Assembly: GCA_025765595.1 (NCBI GenBank)
Contig: JAIVFH010000013.1
Location: forward strand, 1-64,000
Origin: Obelidium mucronatum
Taxonomy: Eukaryota > Chytridiomycota > Chytridiomycetes > Chytridiales > Chytriomycetaceae
Length of the DNA stretch: 64,000 nucleotides
Reading direction: 5' to 3'
Made by a program: the position numbers and the translations under genes. Positions within the stretch are counted from its first letter, which is position 1; each line of letters begins with the position of its first letter. This document shows, in pieces, positions 10,950 through 19,755 of the stretch. The notes under the pieces were generated by a model. The model was not told where the DNA came from and did no database searches. It was given only the letters and a program-made list of their open reading frames with translations.

Positions 10950-11044
10950 CATGAATAAAGATCTCTATACCAAAATTGTTATTTCTCTATAAAAAAGAAA
11001 TTGACCCCTAACCCCCTTGACAGGACCCAAATTTTTTCATTTTT

Positions 11045-11238
11045 TCTATAAATAGAAATACAAGGAATCGCCTTCCAACCCCCTCAAACTCCCCTTTAAC
11101 ATGACAGGTTGACAAGCAACCTGCAAAGAATGCACAAAAATAAAACTCAGGTATAACTCTAAATATAGAACTACAAGGAATTGCCTTCCAACCCCCTCAA
11201 ACTCCCCCTTAACATGACAGGTTGACAAGCAACCTGCA
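11045..11238 (-). repeat. Repeat R2 hairpin end, two tandem copies
   Basis: Two copies (about 11048-11125 and 11162-11238) of GCAGGTTGCTTGTCAACCTG plus 55 bp (TCATGTTAAGGGGGAGTTTG ... TTGTAGTTCTAT), head to tail on the minus strand. The stem CAGGTTG/CAACCTG is 7 bp and perfect, with loop CTTGT. The outer copy abuts the Rep coding sequence. Confidence 0.8.
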
Positions 11239-12539
11239 ATTCGAGATGTGAGGTTTGAAGAGACATAGCAGAGCCTTGTAGTAAAACTCAAGGTCGTCAG
11301 CATTTAGATCCTTAGCCAAGTTTGGCAGCTGTCGTCCGTTAACTATTAAGACCTTTCGAACAAAATGCTTGTTTCGAACCCAGTGCTTCTGTTCTCCGTT
11401 GCCAACAACATGGTACCGCTCCACGCAGTCAATGTAAGGAAGGTCCACCATTTCCTCTGCCAAATTAGGAGAGTTACTGCATCGATTCCAGTACATTTGC
11501 ATCGGACATAGTTCTTCCTCATTGTTAAGCCGCATGACAGACATACTGATGTCCACAAACGATTCAACATTGTCGTCATTTGAATCAGTTATTTCGTCAG
11601 GATACCTTGCCGCAATCAATGCTAAATTGGCATAGACAAAAGTGTGAGATAACTCAAAAAGATGACCATCGGTGAGAACCAAATACGCTGCCAGAGTTGT
11701 ACATATTTCAACTGGTTTTGATAGGGTGTATAGGAACTTATTAATGACCCGAAGGCTCCGTTCTTCTTTGGTGATGTCACCGTCGTCTGGGCGAGATAAA
11801 ATGGAATCCATGGTTTTGGAATAGAGGCCAATGCGCATGATTGCTGAAGATTCCAAAGACTGTTTTCTGAAGGTGTACTTAATGGTGTAAGCTGTGGATT
11901 TCCGAGTAGCCGAGTTAATCAGAAACTGGAGATCCATGTTGTCATTGGATAATCACGTCCAATTCAGCTCACATAGGTTATAATACTCCAGCCCAATTGC
12001 TCGAAATGGTGTAATGACACATGTATCCGGATCAATGGAGGTTGCCAGTAAGTTGGCCAGTTTCGGAATTAAGAACCGACAGATAATAGCATTTGGAGTT
12101 CGGGATGTGCATTTGAAGCAAGACTTTGTATGAGTGGCATGGTGAAACTGAAAATCCAGCAGGGTCATGGCAAACAAACAAATCTCTTTGTCTGACATGT
12201 GAAAATTTTTGGAAGGTGGAGCACATCGGAACTCATCCACTGCAGTTGGTGAGATATCAATGCCTTTTGATTCAGCAAAGTGTCGAATGCGGTCTCTCAT
12301 GACGTCTTTATGGCAGTATTCTTTCTGGCACTTTCCGCAGATGGATGTAGTGCAAGCACTCTTGCCCATTTGAAGACGTTGATAAGCCTCACCGGGAATA
12401 TGAACAGCTTCCAGAACTCCATCACATGTCGGAACTGGACAAGAATTCTCATTGCACGATAATGGAGGAGAAGTATTGAGCACAATATCTCGAAATTGAA
12501 GAAATCTGAAGTGCAGTCAAGTTTAGCCCACAATAATCA

Positions 12540-12562
12540 TCCAATAATAACTAATTATTGGA
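12540..12562. repeat. TCCAATA-N9-TATTGGA site 5 (Rep intron)
   Basis: Spacer ATAACTAAT. On the coding strand the palindrome begins only 6 bases after the splice donor GTACGA. Confidence 0.9.
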
Positions 12563-13697
12563 TCGTACCTTTCCGCAAAAACAGGATTCTGTAGATGCCG
12601 TCGAAACTCGTCAGAAGTTCTAGGCAGACCATGCATGGAAATGATCATGTGGAAATGAATATCCCCCAGTTTCTGAGTTTCGGCCGAGGTGGTCACATAA
12701 CGAGGAACCCCGAGCATCCCCCCTCCCCTGACAGGGGCTTGGAATTTTTCATCCCACCCAATAAAATCAGCAAGGAAGACTTTTAAAATCCTACGCGCAT
12801 AATCAGCACATTCATACGCATTATCTCCTGCAGCCGCCGCTCGAGCATTATTATTAGGCAGTACCAAAGCAGCCCATTCATTTCCAACAGTAAACTTCAG
12901 TTCGCAGTGTTCTCCATTGACAAGATCACAATTGATAGCAATAGCCCAACTTCGGGATGTAGCAGGAGATATAGTAGCAAACATGTGGGGGCTGCCGAGA
13001 CGTTTTTGTAGAGCCACTCTGTCGAGATTCATCTGACCCGACAAATGCCCGCAGCCCAGGCAGCACTCTTTTCTTTAAATCCAGGAGTCTTTTAACCTCA
13101 GGAGGTGCTGGTGGAAGGTTAACGCCACGTTTGAGACACGACTCCACTTCGCGGGAATGGCTGTAACACTTCTGGATATCTTCCTTTGTCCATGACCCGT
13201 CAGAAATGGCAGATTTTCGGACTCGCATGGACAAGTACTGCTGAGAAAAAGACTGGTCCATTGCAATGTAGTCATAAGCAATAGCGGTGAAGCCCCAGTG
13301 CCGCGCAAATTGACCACCATGGAGTTTGAAACAACGTTTGACCCATCGCTTTACTGACATATGAACCTGACGTTCTGCGGTGGGCCCTCCTTCACCAAAT
13401 GCAAGTAATGACGGAAAGTATAGACCAATGTCGGCCAGCTTTTTGGCCTTGGATAAGTTGGTTGAGTTGAACACCGCGTAGTCATGCGATGTTGCTGATG
13501 GCTGCAAATTAGAAGGAGGAGCTGACACTGTGACTTCATCGGATACCGGAGAAAACACATAGTGCACCGTAGACTCCTCCGCAGCAACTTCAGCTGTTCC
13601 AGTGTTGTAAGCAGAATGCTGCATTAGTCGACAAAGCCTTTCATTGACAGGTGCATCCCCAGAAAGAGATCGATCGACAAAAACTAGAAGTTTTTTA

Positions 13698-13720
13698 TCC
13701 AATAAGTAAAAATTATTGGA
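13698..13720. repeat. TCCAATA-N9-TATTGGA site 6 (Rep intron)
   Basis: Spacer AGTAAAAAT. One of two perfect copies in a 104-bp intron. Confidence 0.9.
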
Positions 13721-13730
13721 TCAAAAATTA

Positions 13731-13753
13731 TCCAATAAGTAAAAATTATTGGA
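13731..13753. repeat. TCCAATA-N9-TATTGGA site 7 (Rep intron)
   Basis: Spacer AGTAAAAAT, same as site 6. A third copy at 13765-13787 keeps one arm; its other arm position is occupied by the splice donor GTAAGATA. Confidence 0.9.
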
Positions 13754-15161
13754 TAAAAAATTCATCCAATAATCAAATATTATCTTACTGATGCAATTAC
13801 CATCAGTAAGAGGCTCCTCCGGGCAAGAACTTCTTTCGCGAATATACTCTTTGTTTGAAATGTACCCCTTGTGATGTGTTTCCAAGAACTCAAGCAACTC
13901 ATGCATGCATTCTTGTGGCTTGTATCTTGCCCTTGTCTCAGCAATTTCAGGAGGGGTCCACGCACCAACAAAAGAGAAACGGAATGTAGCACCAATGTCA
14001 GCTGGCACCTGCCGAAGGACAGGTTCACTGTTTTTGAGAACGTAGTGGTGTGATTTGATGGTTTTTCGGCCATTGTCCAAACATGGTTGAGAGGAACAAG
14101 CAGGGCTGCATCAAAGAAACAACATTCTCCGTTGTCCTAGATATATCGCCAAAGCTTGTTGGGAGCCTGCCAATCCAATTCCCATTCGCAATTGCCTCAA
14201 CCGGCATGCGTTGAAACGTTTCTTCTTCCCCTTCAGACTCTGAAGAATCTGCAGAACGTCGGCGTGTACCTTCAAAGCAGTCAGGGCAGATTGCCACTAG
14301 AAGCTTTTCTCTGGGGATAGTCACAAACTGCCCTGGACGTCGCTCAAACTGCAACTCAGAGGCAGCAACTCGGACTGGGTGGTGCAGCTCATTGCTCTTA
14401 TAGTAGAAGCCGTTTGGGCTGAGGAACAGATTTGCTAATTTGACATCAAATCCAGAAACGTCGTACTGCGACACAAGAAGTGGATCAAGCGCGTCTCTGA
14501 TTGATTTATCGACATGTAGGACTTGACGGAAGTTCTGAAACCCTGATTAATACAATTGGCAAAACCAATATGCTGTTTACTCACCATATTCTCAGCCGCA
14601 ACTGACCGATAAACAAGCTCCGATTTTGCGTAATTGCAGTTGCAAACAACACAGCAATGTTTTGTCATTGCATTTAATGACAGTTGATCCGCGCATTTGG
14701 TGTAGATCTCTTCCTGAGACGACTTCAAGCCAAATGCCAACAAAGCATCCATGTCGGCCAGTTCTTCTTCGCTGTAGACATGTTTCAGGCGCTCTTCCAT
14801 GAGCTTTGCATTGTAAAGGAACCTGTGTTGCGCAGCATCCTGTGCCCGGATGGCGGATGCTTCTTCAGAAGTGCGTGCAGCTCGTAATGCCCGCATCCGA
14901 ATTACTTCCTTCTTGCGGATTTCATCCAGCTCTGCTGTCGATTTCTTTGCACGCACATTTCTTTTGCTGAGAGCTTTCCTCGATGAACTTGGTATCCGTT
15001 GTATTGGTGTCCATGGCTGCAGAGGCTGGGGAGGAGGTGCTGTTGCTGCTGAAGCAAGTGGGGACCCATAGAAATCCCTTGATGTTGCTTTTGGAAAGGC
15101 ATGCAAATTCTGTGGAGCTGATGAAGACGGAAACAGTGGTTTAGGTGGCATGGCCTTGTCT

Positions 15162-15184
15162 TCCAATAGAGCCTGATTATTGGA
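15162..15184. repeat. TCCAATA-N9-TATTGGA site 8 (Rep leader)
   Basis: Spacer GAGCCTGAT. Centred about 22 bp upstream of the Rep start codon at 15151, on the 5' side of the gene. Confidence 0.9.
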
Positions 15185-15214
15185 TGGGGTTGGTGGATGA
15201 AAAAAAAAATGAAG

Positions 15215-15345
15215 AAAATTCACCTTTCTCCAATATTTCCTTAAATAGATTTAAATTCCAATGTTCCTTAAATAGATTTAAATTCCGATGTTCCTTACAT
15301 AGATTTAAATTCCGATGTTTCCTTAAATTGAAAAAAAATTCCCCT
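15215..15345. repeat. Short tandem repeat upstream of Rep
   Basis: Three to four units of about 30 bp, each TTAAATAGATTTAAATTCCGATGTTCC or a close variant, followed by (AATAAAAAAG)n at 15405-15455. Non-coding spacer between the Rep gene and the gene ending at 15472. Confidence 0.75.
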
Positions 15346-15471
15346 AAATAGAATACATTCACAACTTTGTCATTCTTCTGCAACAGACTGTTTAATGCTT
15401 ATCTCAATAAAAAAAGAATAAAAAAGAATAAAAAAGAATAAAAAAGAATAAAAAAGAAATCTACAAACGTG

Positions 15472-16987
15472 CTACTCTTCCCCTGTCAAATCAAACACAA
15501 AAATTCCATCTTTCTTGACAATCTTGACATTCAATTGATTACCGTTCAGTTGCTCTGCAAAGAGTCGAATCACTTCATCTGGGACAATATAATCGCCTTC
15601 CTTTGTTTTGTGCACTCGTTTCCTGTCCAGATTCTCCTTCGCATGGCTTTTTCTTTTACTTCCAGTCTTTGCTTCAGAAGCATCATCTCCTTCGTCCGAG
15701 TCGTCTTCAAGAACTTCAGCATCTTCGGCATCATGTTGAAGTTGCGAATTCAGCTTTTGGACTTCTTGTGGGGTGAGTAGCGGAGAAAGTGCTTGTCCGC
15801 GTGTTGCTTTTCGGACACCACGTAGAAAGGTAGCAAGCTGATCTAAAGTACCAATGGCAGAGGGTTTCTTTGCATTGTCCGCAATGTAAAAGGTAAGCCA
15901 TTTACAGGTCTCTAGGAGAAGTGATATTCCAAATGTTCCGTGTTTGCTAGTGCGACCTTGATTGCCATCACATCTTCCAATGTATGATCCTGCACAAATA
16001 TCATTGAATTGTCTAAAGAAATTGAATAGTCTTATTAAATATCTGTGAACAGATAACAAGTATTACACACTCTCACCTTGTGCACTGCGTCAAGATTGCA
16101 TTGTACTTGAGGCCAACACTCGGTTCCAATTTAATTGACTCCCATGCTTCAGCAATGTCCTTGAACGCTGATAAATTGAGGATCGCCTCTATTTTCTTCA
16201 CCAACTGGATGGTATTCTTCACCACTTGCTTTGGGCCAGGGCCAGACGCTGATTTAAGGGAGCCAGCTGTTTCCTTCCGTTGTTTTTTCTTTGCTGGCTT
16301 TCCTGGAGTGTCCTCCAGCAGTTTGGGAGGAGGAAATGCTTCATCATATTGTTTGACCAAAGTACTCCTCCCACTGAATGTCCGTTTTTGCTGTTTCGAC
16401 AAGCAATCTACTTAAGAAAAAATAAATAATCCAATAAAAAAGACTTATTGGATGGAGGTTCCACCAGCCAATATTACCCGATCCAATAAATAAATATTAT
16501 TGGATGGAGCATCAATTTATCCGACCATCTTATTGGATGGAGGTTGCAAGGAATACAAAAAAATTTAATTGGATTCATGCATACCTGTTCATAGCCTGCG
16601 ATATATAGAAGCAGGACTGACCCTGTGCTGCTGCAACAAGAGAGAGTTCCGTGCCAAAGTTGACGGCACTGGTGTACACAATACAGTCTTGAACGCAGCT
16701 GCCATTCCATCCCTTTCGTCAATGTTCACCACGGCACGTTGCTTCATCATGGCATCGACTAAGGCTGACACTGACCGATTTGGATTTTGACTAACTTCCT
16801 GCCGGTTGATTACAAGCGTGTTCTTCTTCCGCATGGCCATACTGATGGCTATAGCTTGTTCCTCCTTCTGCAAATCATCAATATCAGCGGTTGCTGAGGG
16901 AGTACGCCGAACTGCCGGTGAGTCCATTATTGTTGGCGGGCCAACTTCTTCTGTTGTCGCTTCTTTAGCTGACGCGCTGTTTTCCAC
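15472..16987 (-). CDS. Unknown multi-exon gene A
   Basis: Three coding segments on the minus strand: 16987 to about 16612 (starts MENSASAKEATTEEVGPPTI), about 16411-16078 (SKQQKRTFSGRSTLVKQYDE; a basic PAKKKQRK nuclear-signal-like motif) and about 16040-15472 (DGNQGRTSKHGTFGISLLLE; acidic EDDSDEGDD; basic GSKRKSHAKE). The first intron holds two and a half 23-bp palindromes. The 5' splice of segment 1 and the 3' splice of segment 3 are not certain. No family recognised. It is divergent from gene B with 407 bp between start codons. Because it shares the palindromes with the Rep gene it may be an accessory gene of the same element. Confidence 0.5.
16430..16452. repeat. TCCAATA-N9-TATTGGA site 9 (gene A intron)
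   Basis: Spacer AAAAAGACT, close to the 3' splice site of the first intron of gene A. Confidence 0.9.
16482..16504. repeat. TCCAATA-N9-TATTGGA site 10 (gene A intron)
   Basis: Spacer AATAAATAT. A lone half-site TTATTGGATGGAGGTT follows at about 16530, the same flank as after site 9. Confidence 0.9.
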
Positions 16988-17332
16988 TCTTTAAAATCAT
17001 TAAAAACTAGTCAGATAAGTAAATACCTGGCTGCGTCTGGTGATGCACAAGACTTGCCGTTGCTTGACAATGGCTCCCTGTTTCCTTTTAAGGGATTTCG
17101 CAAATGTAAAACATGAGTTGAGGTACTTACATTGTGTTACTTGCAGCAACATCATTTGCCATTGCAGCCAGCGTTTCGCTGGCTGCGTTGTGTTCGGATC
17201 CACAGCGGGAGCTTTGGGTGGCTGCGTGCATGTTCGTTTTTTGCAAATGAAATTAAACAATTTTTCAATGTGCTTGGTTCATGCTTGGGGGCGGGCAGGA
17301 AATCTTCGGCATCTTCGGCTTGACAGGCAAGG

Positions 17333-17342
17333 ACTATATAAT
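17333..17342 (+). promoter_or_regulatory. TATA box of gene B
   Basis: ACTATATAATACC about 55 bp upstream of the ATG at 17395, followed by a pyrimidine-rich tract (CTCACTCCCCCTCCTTTCC). Placement fits a core promoter for gene B. Confidence 0.5.
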
Positions 17343-17394
17343 ACCTCTCACTCCCCCTCCTTTCCACCCTACTCGTCAATCGTAAACCTCCCAA

Positions 17395-18535
17395 ATGCTC
17401 GGAAACAACTGGGATGAAACACCAAGAAAAGCTGTTGCTGACGAAACCAACCCAACTCTGAAAGACTTCTTAGATGGCAGTTCTTACGCTATCCAATTCC
17501 CTCGAAACCTTGAAGAGGTCATCACTTTGCTGGAGTCAAAGGCCGGTGTTGTTAAAAACGGTCTGGGAATTCGAGACCTTGCTCGAAGTGAGCAATGTTA
17601 TGGGCGGCACTTCTTCTCCGATCCAGGTAGCTTTTTTCTGTTTATTGTTTTAATGCTGATGACTCATTCCTTCCAATAATCCACTATTATTGGACACTTC
17701 GCCTCTGATCAAGGTTAATATTTATTTTCCATTATTCTTTTTATTCGTTTTGGTCTAACTTCACCGTCCTTCCAATACTTCTTGGATATTGGATACTCAT
17801 TCTTCTTAGCTGGATACCATCTGTCTGTACAAGTAGTAGGCAGTCAGCCTTTGCCAGCTGCATTCCTGTTCCCCTGCGAGGTCCTGAATCACAGTGATGG
17901 TGTTTTTCATGCACCCGTTCCAAATGCAAGTTTCCTCGTTGCAAGCATTTACTGCCGGTCTCTCCTGGATTCTGAATCTACCAATGGCCTCCTCTCTTTC
18001 CTTCAAAAGTGTCGCGGGAGAGGCTTGAATGGCGGTATGGGGCCTTTGATTATTCCAAAGTCCTTTGACTTTGGTTTCACTGACTCTGGATCTTCTTGAA
18101 TTCGTTTCACCAGGACTTATTGTATGGTGCTATATTTTTCTCCTTTCTTTCTCACGTTACGTTCATGGTAAATCTATTCTTTTAGGGCTGCCTTCCGCCA
18201 CTCCTTTCACTCCAACCAAAGTGTACGGAACTCCCAGTAAACCAAAGCCGGCTCCCGCCAACAGATCTTACCAGCTTTCAAGGGAAGGAAATCCTTACAT
18301 TCCTATCTACGACTGCCAAGCAAAGATTTTTGACTTAAAGAATCTTCAGCACAACAAGGTTGCGTCTTTGGCTCCAGGTGATAAGGTCTTAGTGTCAGCC
18401 ACGGTGAAATTCGAAAAGACAGGGGAAGTGTCTCTTAATCCTGTGTTTGTTGCTCTCTTTGAACGTGGAAATGGAGGTGACGACCAAGTTGTCTTTGGAA
18501 AGAAGGAAATGGTTGGAAAGGCCGATGATTGGTGA
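17395..18535 (+). CDS. Unknown 281-aa gene B
   Basis: Three exons join in frame: 17395-17626, 17810-18073 and 18186-18535, giving about 281 aa with no frame break, unlike most ORFs nearby. Intron 1 carries two 23-bp palindromes. The last exon has GNPYIPIYDCQAKIFDLKNL then LAPGDKVLVSATVKFEKTGE and LNPVFVALFERG. This alternation of strands and a GDKV turn would suit an OB fold, so a single-strand DNA-binding role beside a rolling-circle Rep is conceivable, but no signature proves it. It could equally be an unrelated transposon protein. Intact frame and its own TATA box argue that it is, or recently was, expressed. Confidence 0.55.
17672..17694. repeat. TCCAATA-N9-TATTGGA site 11 (gene B intron 1)
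   Basis: Spacer ATCCACTAT. Confidence 0.9.
17771..17793. repeat. TCCAATA-N9-TATTGGA site 12 (gene B intron 1)
   Basis: Spacer CTTCTTGGA, 17 bp before the exon 2 acceptor. Confidence 0.9.
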
Positions 18536-18592
18536 ATCTTTTATTATTTTTTGCATGCTTTATTTATTATTTTTTACTTGCATCCAATAAAT

Positions 18593-18615
18593 GGGGAATA
18601 TTGGATGGCATATCT
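18593..18615. repeat. TCCAATA-N9-TATTGGA site 13
   Basis: Spacer AATGGGGAA. Between the stop of gene B and the right 65-bp inverted repeat, mirroring site 1 at the other side. Confidence 0.9.
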
Positions 18616-18640
18616 ATTGTGTACTATTAGTGAGTTGCTG

Positions 18641-18705
18641 TGCCACCAAATGTCGCCGTACAGAGAAAAAGGGGTACTAGCTTTTAGCTAGCTAGCTAAA
18701 AAGGA
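18641..18705 (-). repeat. 65-bp inverted repeat, right copy
   Basis: Inverted partner of 4317-4381. Only about three differences were noted by eye (for example AATGTCG versus a CATTGGG-derived base and TGCCACC context). Confidence 0.7.
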
Positions 18706-18749
18706 TAATCTCTAAATAAAAAAAAAACGGCACATGTCTAATAACTTAA

Positions 18750-18896
18750 ATCTTCTGGCAATTCTGGAAGAGTCTCACAAAAAAATTCCCTTAATGAAAT
18801 TTTCTGCTTCCAGTGTTGAAATCACATAAAGACCTAATTCCTCTGGATTTGCAACCTGCACTGCAAAGAAGCAAAGTGACTGAGCATATGTCTAGT
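18750..18896 (+). repeat. Repeat R1, copy 2
   Basis: Matches the end of copy 1 from TTCTGGCAATTCTGGAAGAG to a slightly shortened GCATATGTCTAGT. Directly downstream a Copia reverse-transcriptase fragment begins, so this end truncates it. Confidence 0.65.
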
Positions 18897-18919
18897 GGAC
18901 GGATGCAGAAGACGCAGAG

Positions 18920-19245
18920 TACGCAAATATAGCAAATCATGGTACACACGATGAAATGCTTGAGCGTGACATGCCTCCTGGAACGGAGATACTCCCCTCT
19001 CAGGAAATCTACGCTGTGAGGAACGGGAAAGATTTGCCAGAGGGTAAGGTGGAGAAGTTCAAGATGCGCGTAGCAGTTCGAGGCGATTACCAGAAATATG
19101 GGGTCAATTTCGTTGAGACGTATTCCCCGGTAATCAAAATGACTACATTACGGTTCTTGATAGCCGCAGCTGCCTGGTTTGGACTCGGTCTATTCCTAGC
19201 GGACGCTGTGGGTGCGTATTTGAATGGAGTTCTTGTTGTGATCTG
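18920..19245 (+). pseudogene. Copia reverse-transcriptase relic
   Basis: Contains KVEKFKMRVAVRGDYQKYGV followed by ETYSPVIKMTTLRFLIAAAA and ADAVGAYLNG, the start of the Ty1/Copia RT domain (normally KFKARLVARG...YSPV.K...R.L...A). Nothing of the YVDD catalytic region remains. The 5' side is cut by R1 at 18896. It is not part of the complete Copia element next to it, whose corresponding segment is clearly different. Confidence 0.7.
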
Positions 19246-19282
19246 TGTTTCTGAGTTTGCTTTAGATCTTCTTGAATTACAG

Positions 19283-19423
19283 GTGCTTCTTTGACACATA
19301 CAGCGGAATGACGTTTACGTTCGAATTAGCGAAACGTCATTTCGCTGAATGGACCAAAAAGCTGTTGCTCCACACTGGTGTTCCTGACGAATACCACAAT
19401 TCTGGCAGCTTCATCCAAGCGTT
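19283..19423 (+). pseudogene. Exon split by the Copia insertion, 5' part
   Basis: After a TTGAATTACAG acceptor the frame reads CFFDTYSGMTFTFELAKRHF and runs open to SGSFIQA at 19423, where the left LTR begins. It resumes in the same frame after the right LTR (26539) once one GCGTT target copy is counted. Product unknown. Confidence 0.6.
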
Positions 19424-19755
19424 TGTTGAAGGTAGATAACCTTTATTGATATACAAGCTTAGAATTTGAGACACGTCAACGTCAAGTTTATTACGTAAGA
19501 AAACACAAGAAAACTCCAAGTCTACCCGAGCTTCAGTTCCATCTTTGTAACTGTAAACCACTGGAGACAAGCGAATTAGTAATCAAGACGCGAGGTGGGA
19601 AAAGGGGACAAAATGGAATATAAAAGTGAAACAACCTGAAACGGGGTTATAAAAGGAGGTGTACGTTCTAATAATAAACAACTGATAGTTCCCAGAAATG
19701 TATTACAACTCACCTCCAGTGCAGAACAAAGGACCCGAAGACGCAGGGTCCAACA
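19424..19755 (+). repeat. Copia 5' LTR
   Basis: From TGTTGAAGGTAGATAACC to CAGGGTCCAACA. It contains TATAAAAG words (about 19620 and 19648) and AATAAACAAC, plausible promoter and poly(A) signals. The bases just after it (CAAAGATGTTAAG) are not an obvious 3'-tRNA primer site. Confidence 0.95.

Larger units (their letters stand above)
8690..11238 (-). mobile_element. Gene-fragment carrying element, copy 1
   Basis: Bounded by an inverted R1 end (ACTAGAGACATATGCTCAGT) at 8690 and the R2 hairpin end finishing at about 11238. The reverse complement of 27285-28425 matches both its ends and its ORF. Copy 1 has about 1.4 kb more in the middle, mostly simple repeats. It inserted in, or displaced, a small gene on the left and the Helitron Rep gene on the right. 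The CTAGT end suggests a non-autonomous Helitron; the second end does not start with the usual TC, so the class is uncertain. Confidence 0.55.
11240..15151 (-). pseudogene. Helitron Rep (HUH endonuclease), broken
   Basis: Multi-exon Rep part of a fungal-type Helitron protein, starting at ATG 15151. In order: Pro-rich tail; Cys pair HCCVVCNCN; CPDC and ANGNWIGRLP of the DUF6570-like region; YFPSLLAFGEGGPTAERQVH of the Helitron_like_N domain; LGVPRY and the HUH motif DIHFHMIISMHG; a Cys-rich insert; then YTIKYTFRK with the likely catalytic Tyr and Lys. Introns seen: 14535-14584, 13685-13788 and about 12488-12568; the last two consist largely of 23-bp palindromes. Lesions: frame shifts near 14065 and 13035, an in-frame TGA at 11953, and loss of the helicase half where repeat R2 begins at 11238 (after ALLCLFKPH). 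Not functional as read. Confidence 0.85.

Noticed and set aside
4317..18705. A Maverick/Polinton-like giant transposon
   Set aside because: The inverted pair and accessory genes invite the idea, but no protein-primed DNA polymerase, integrase, packaging ATPase or capsid gene is visible.
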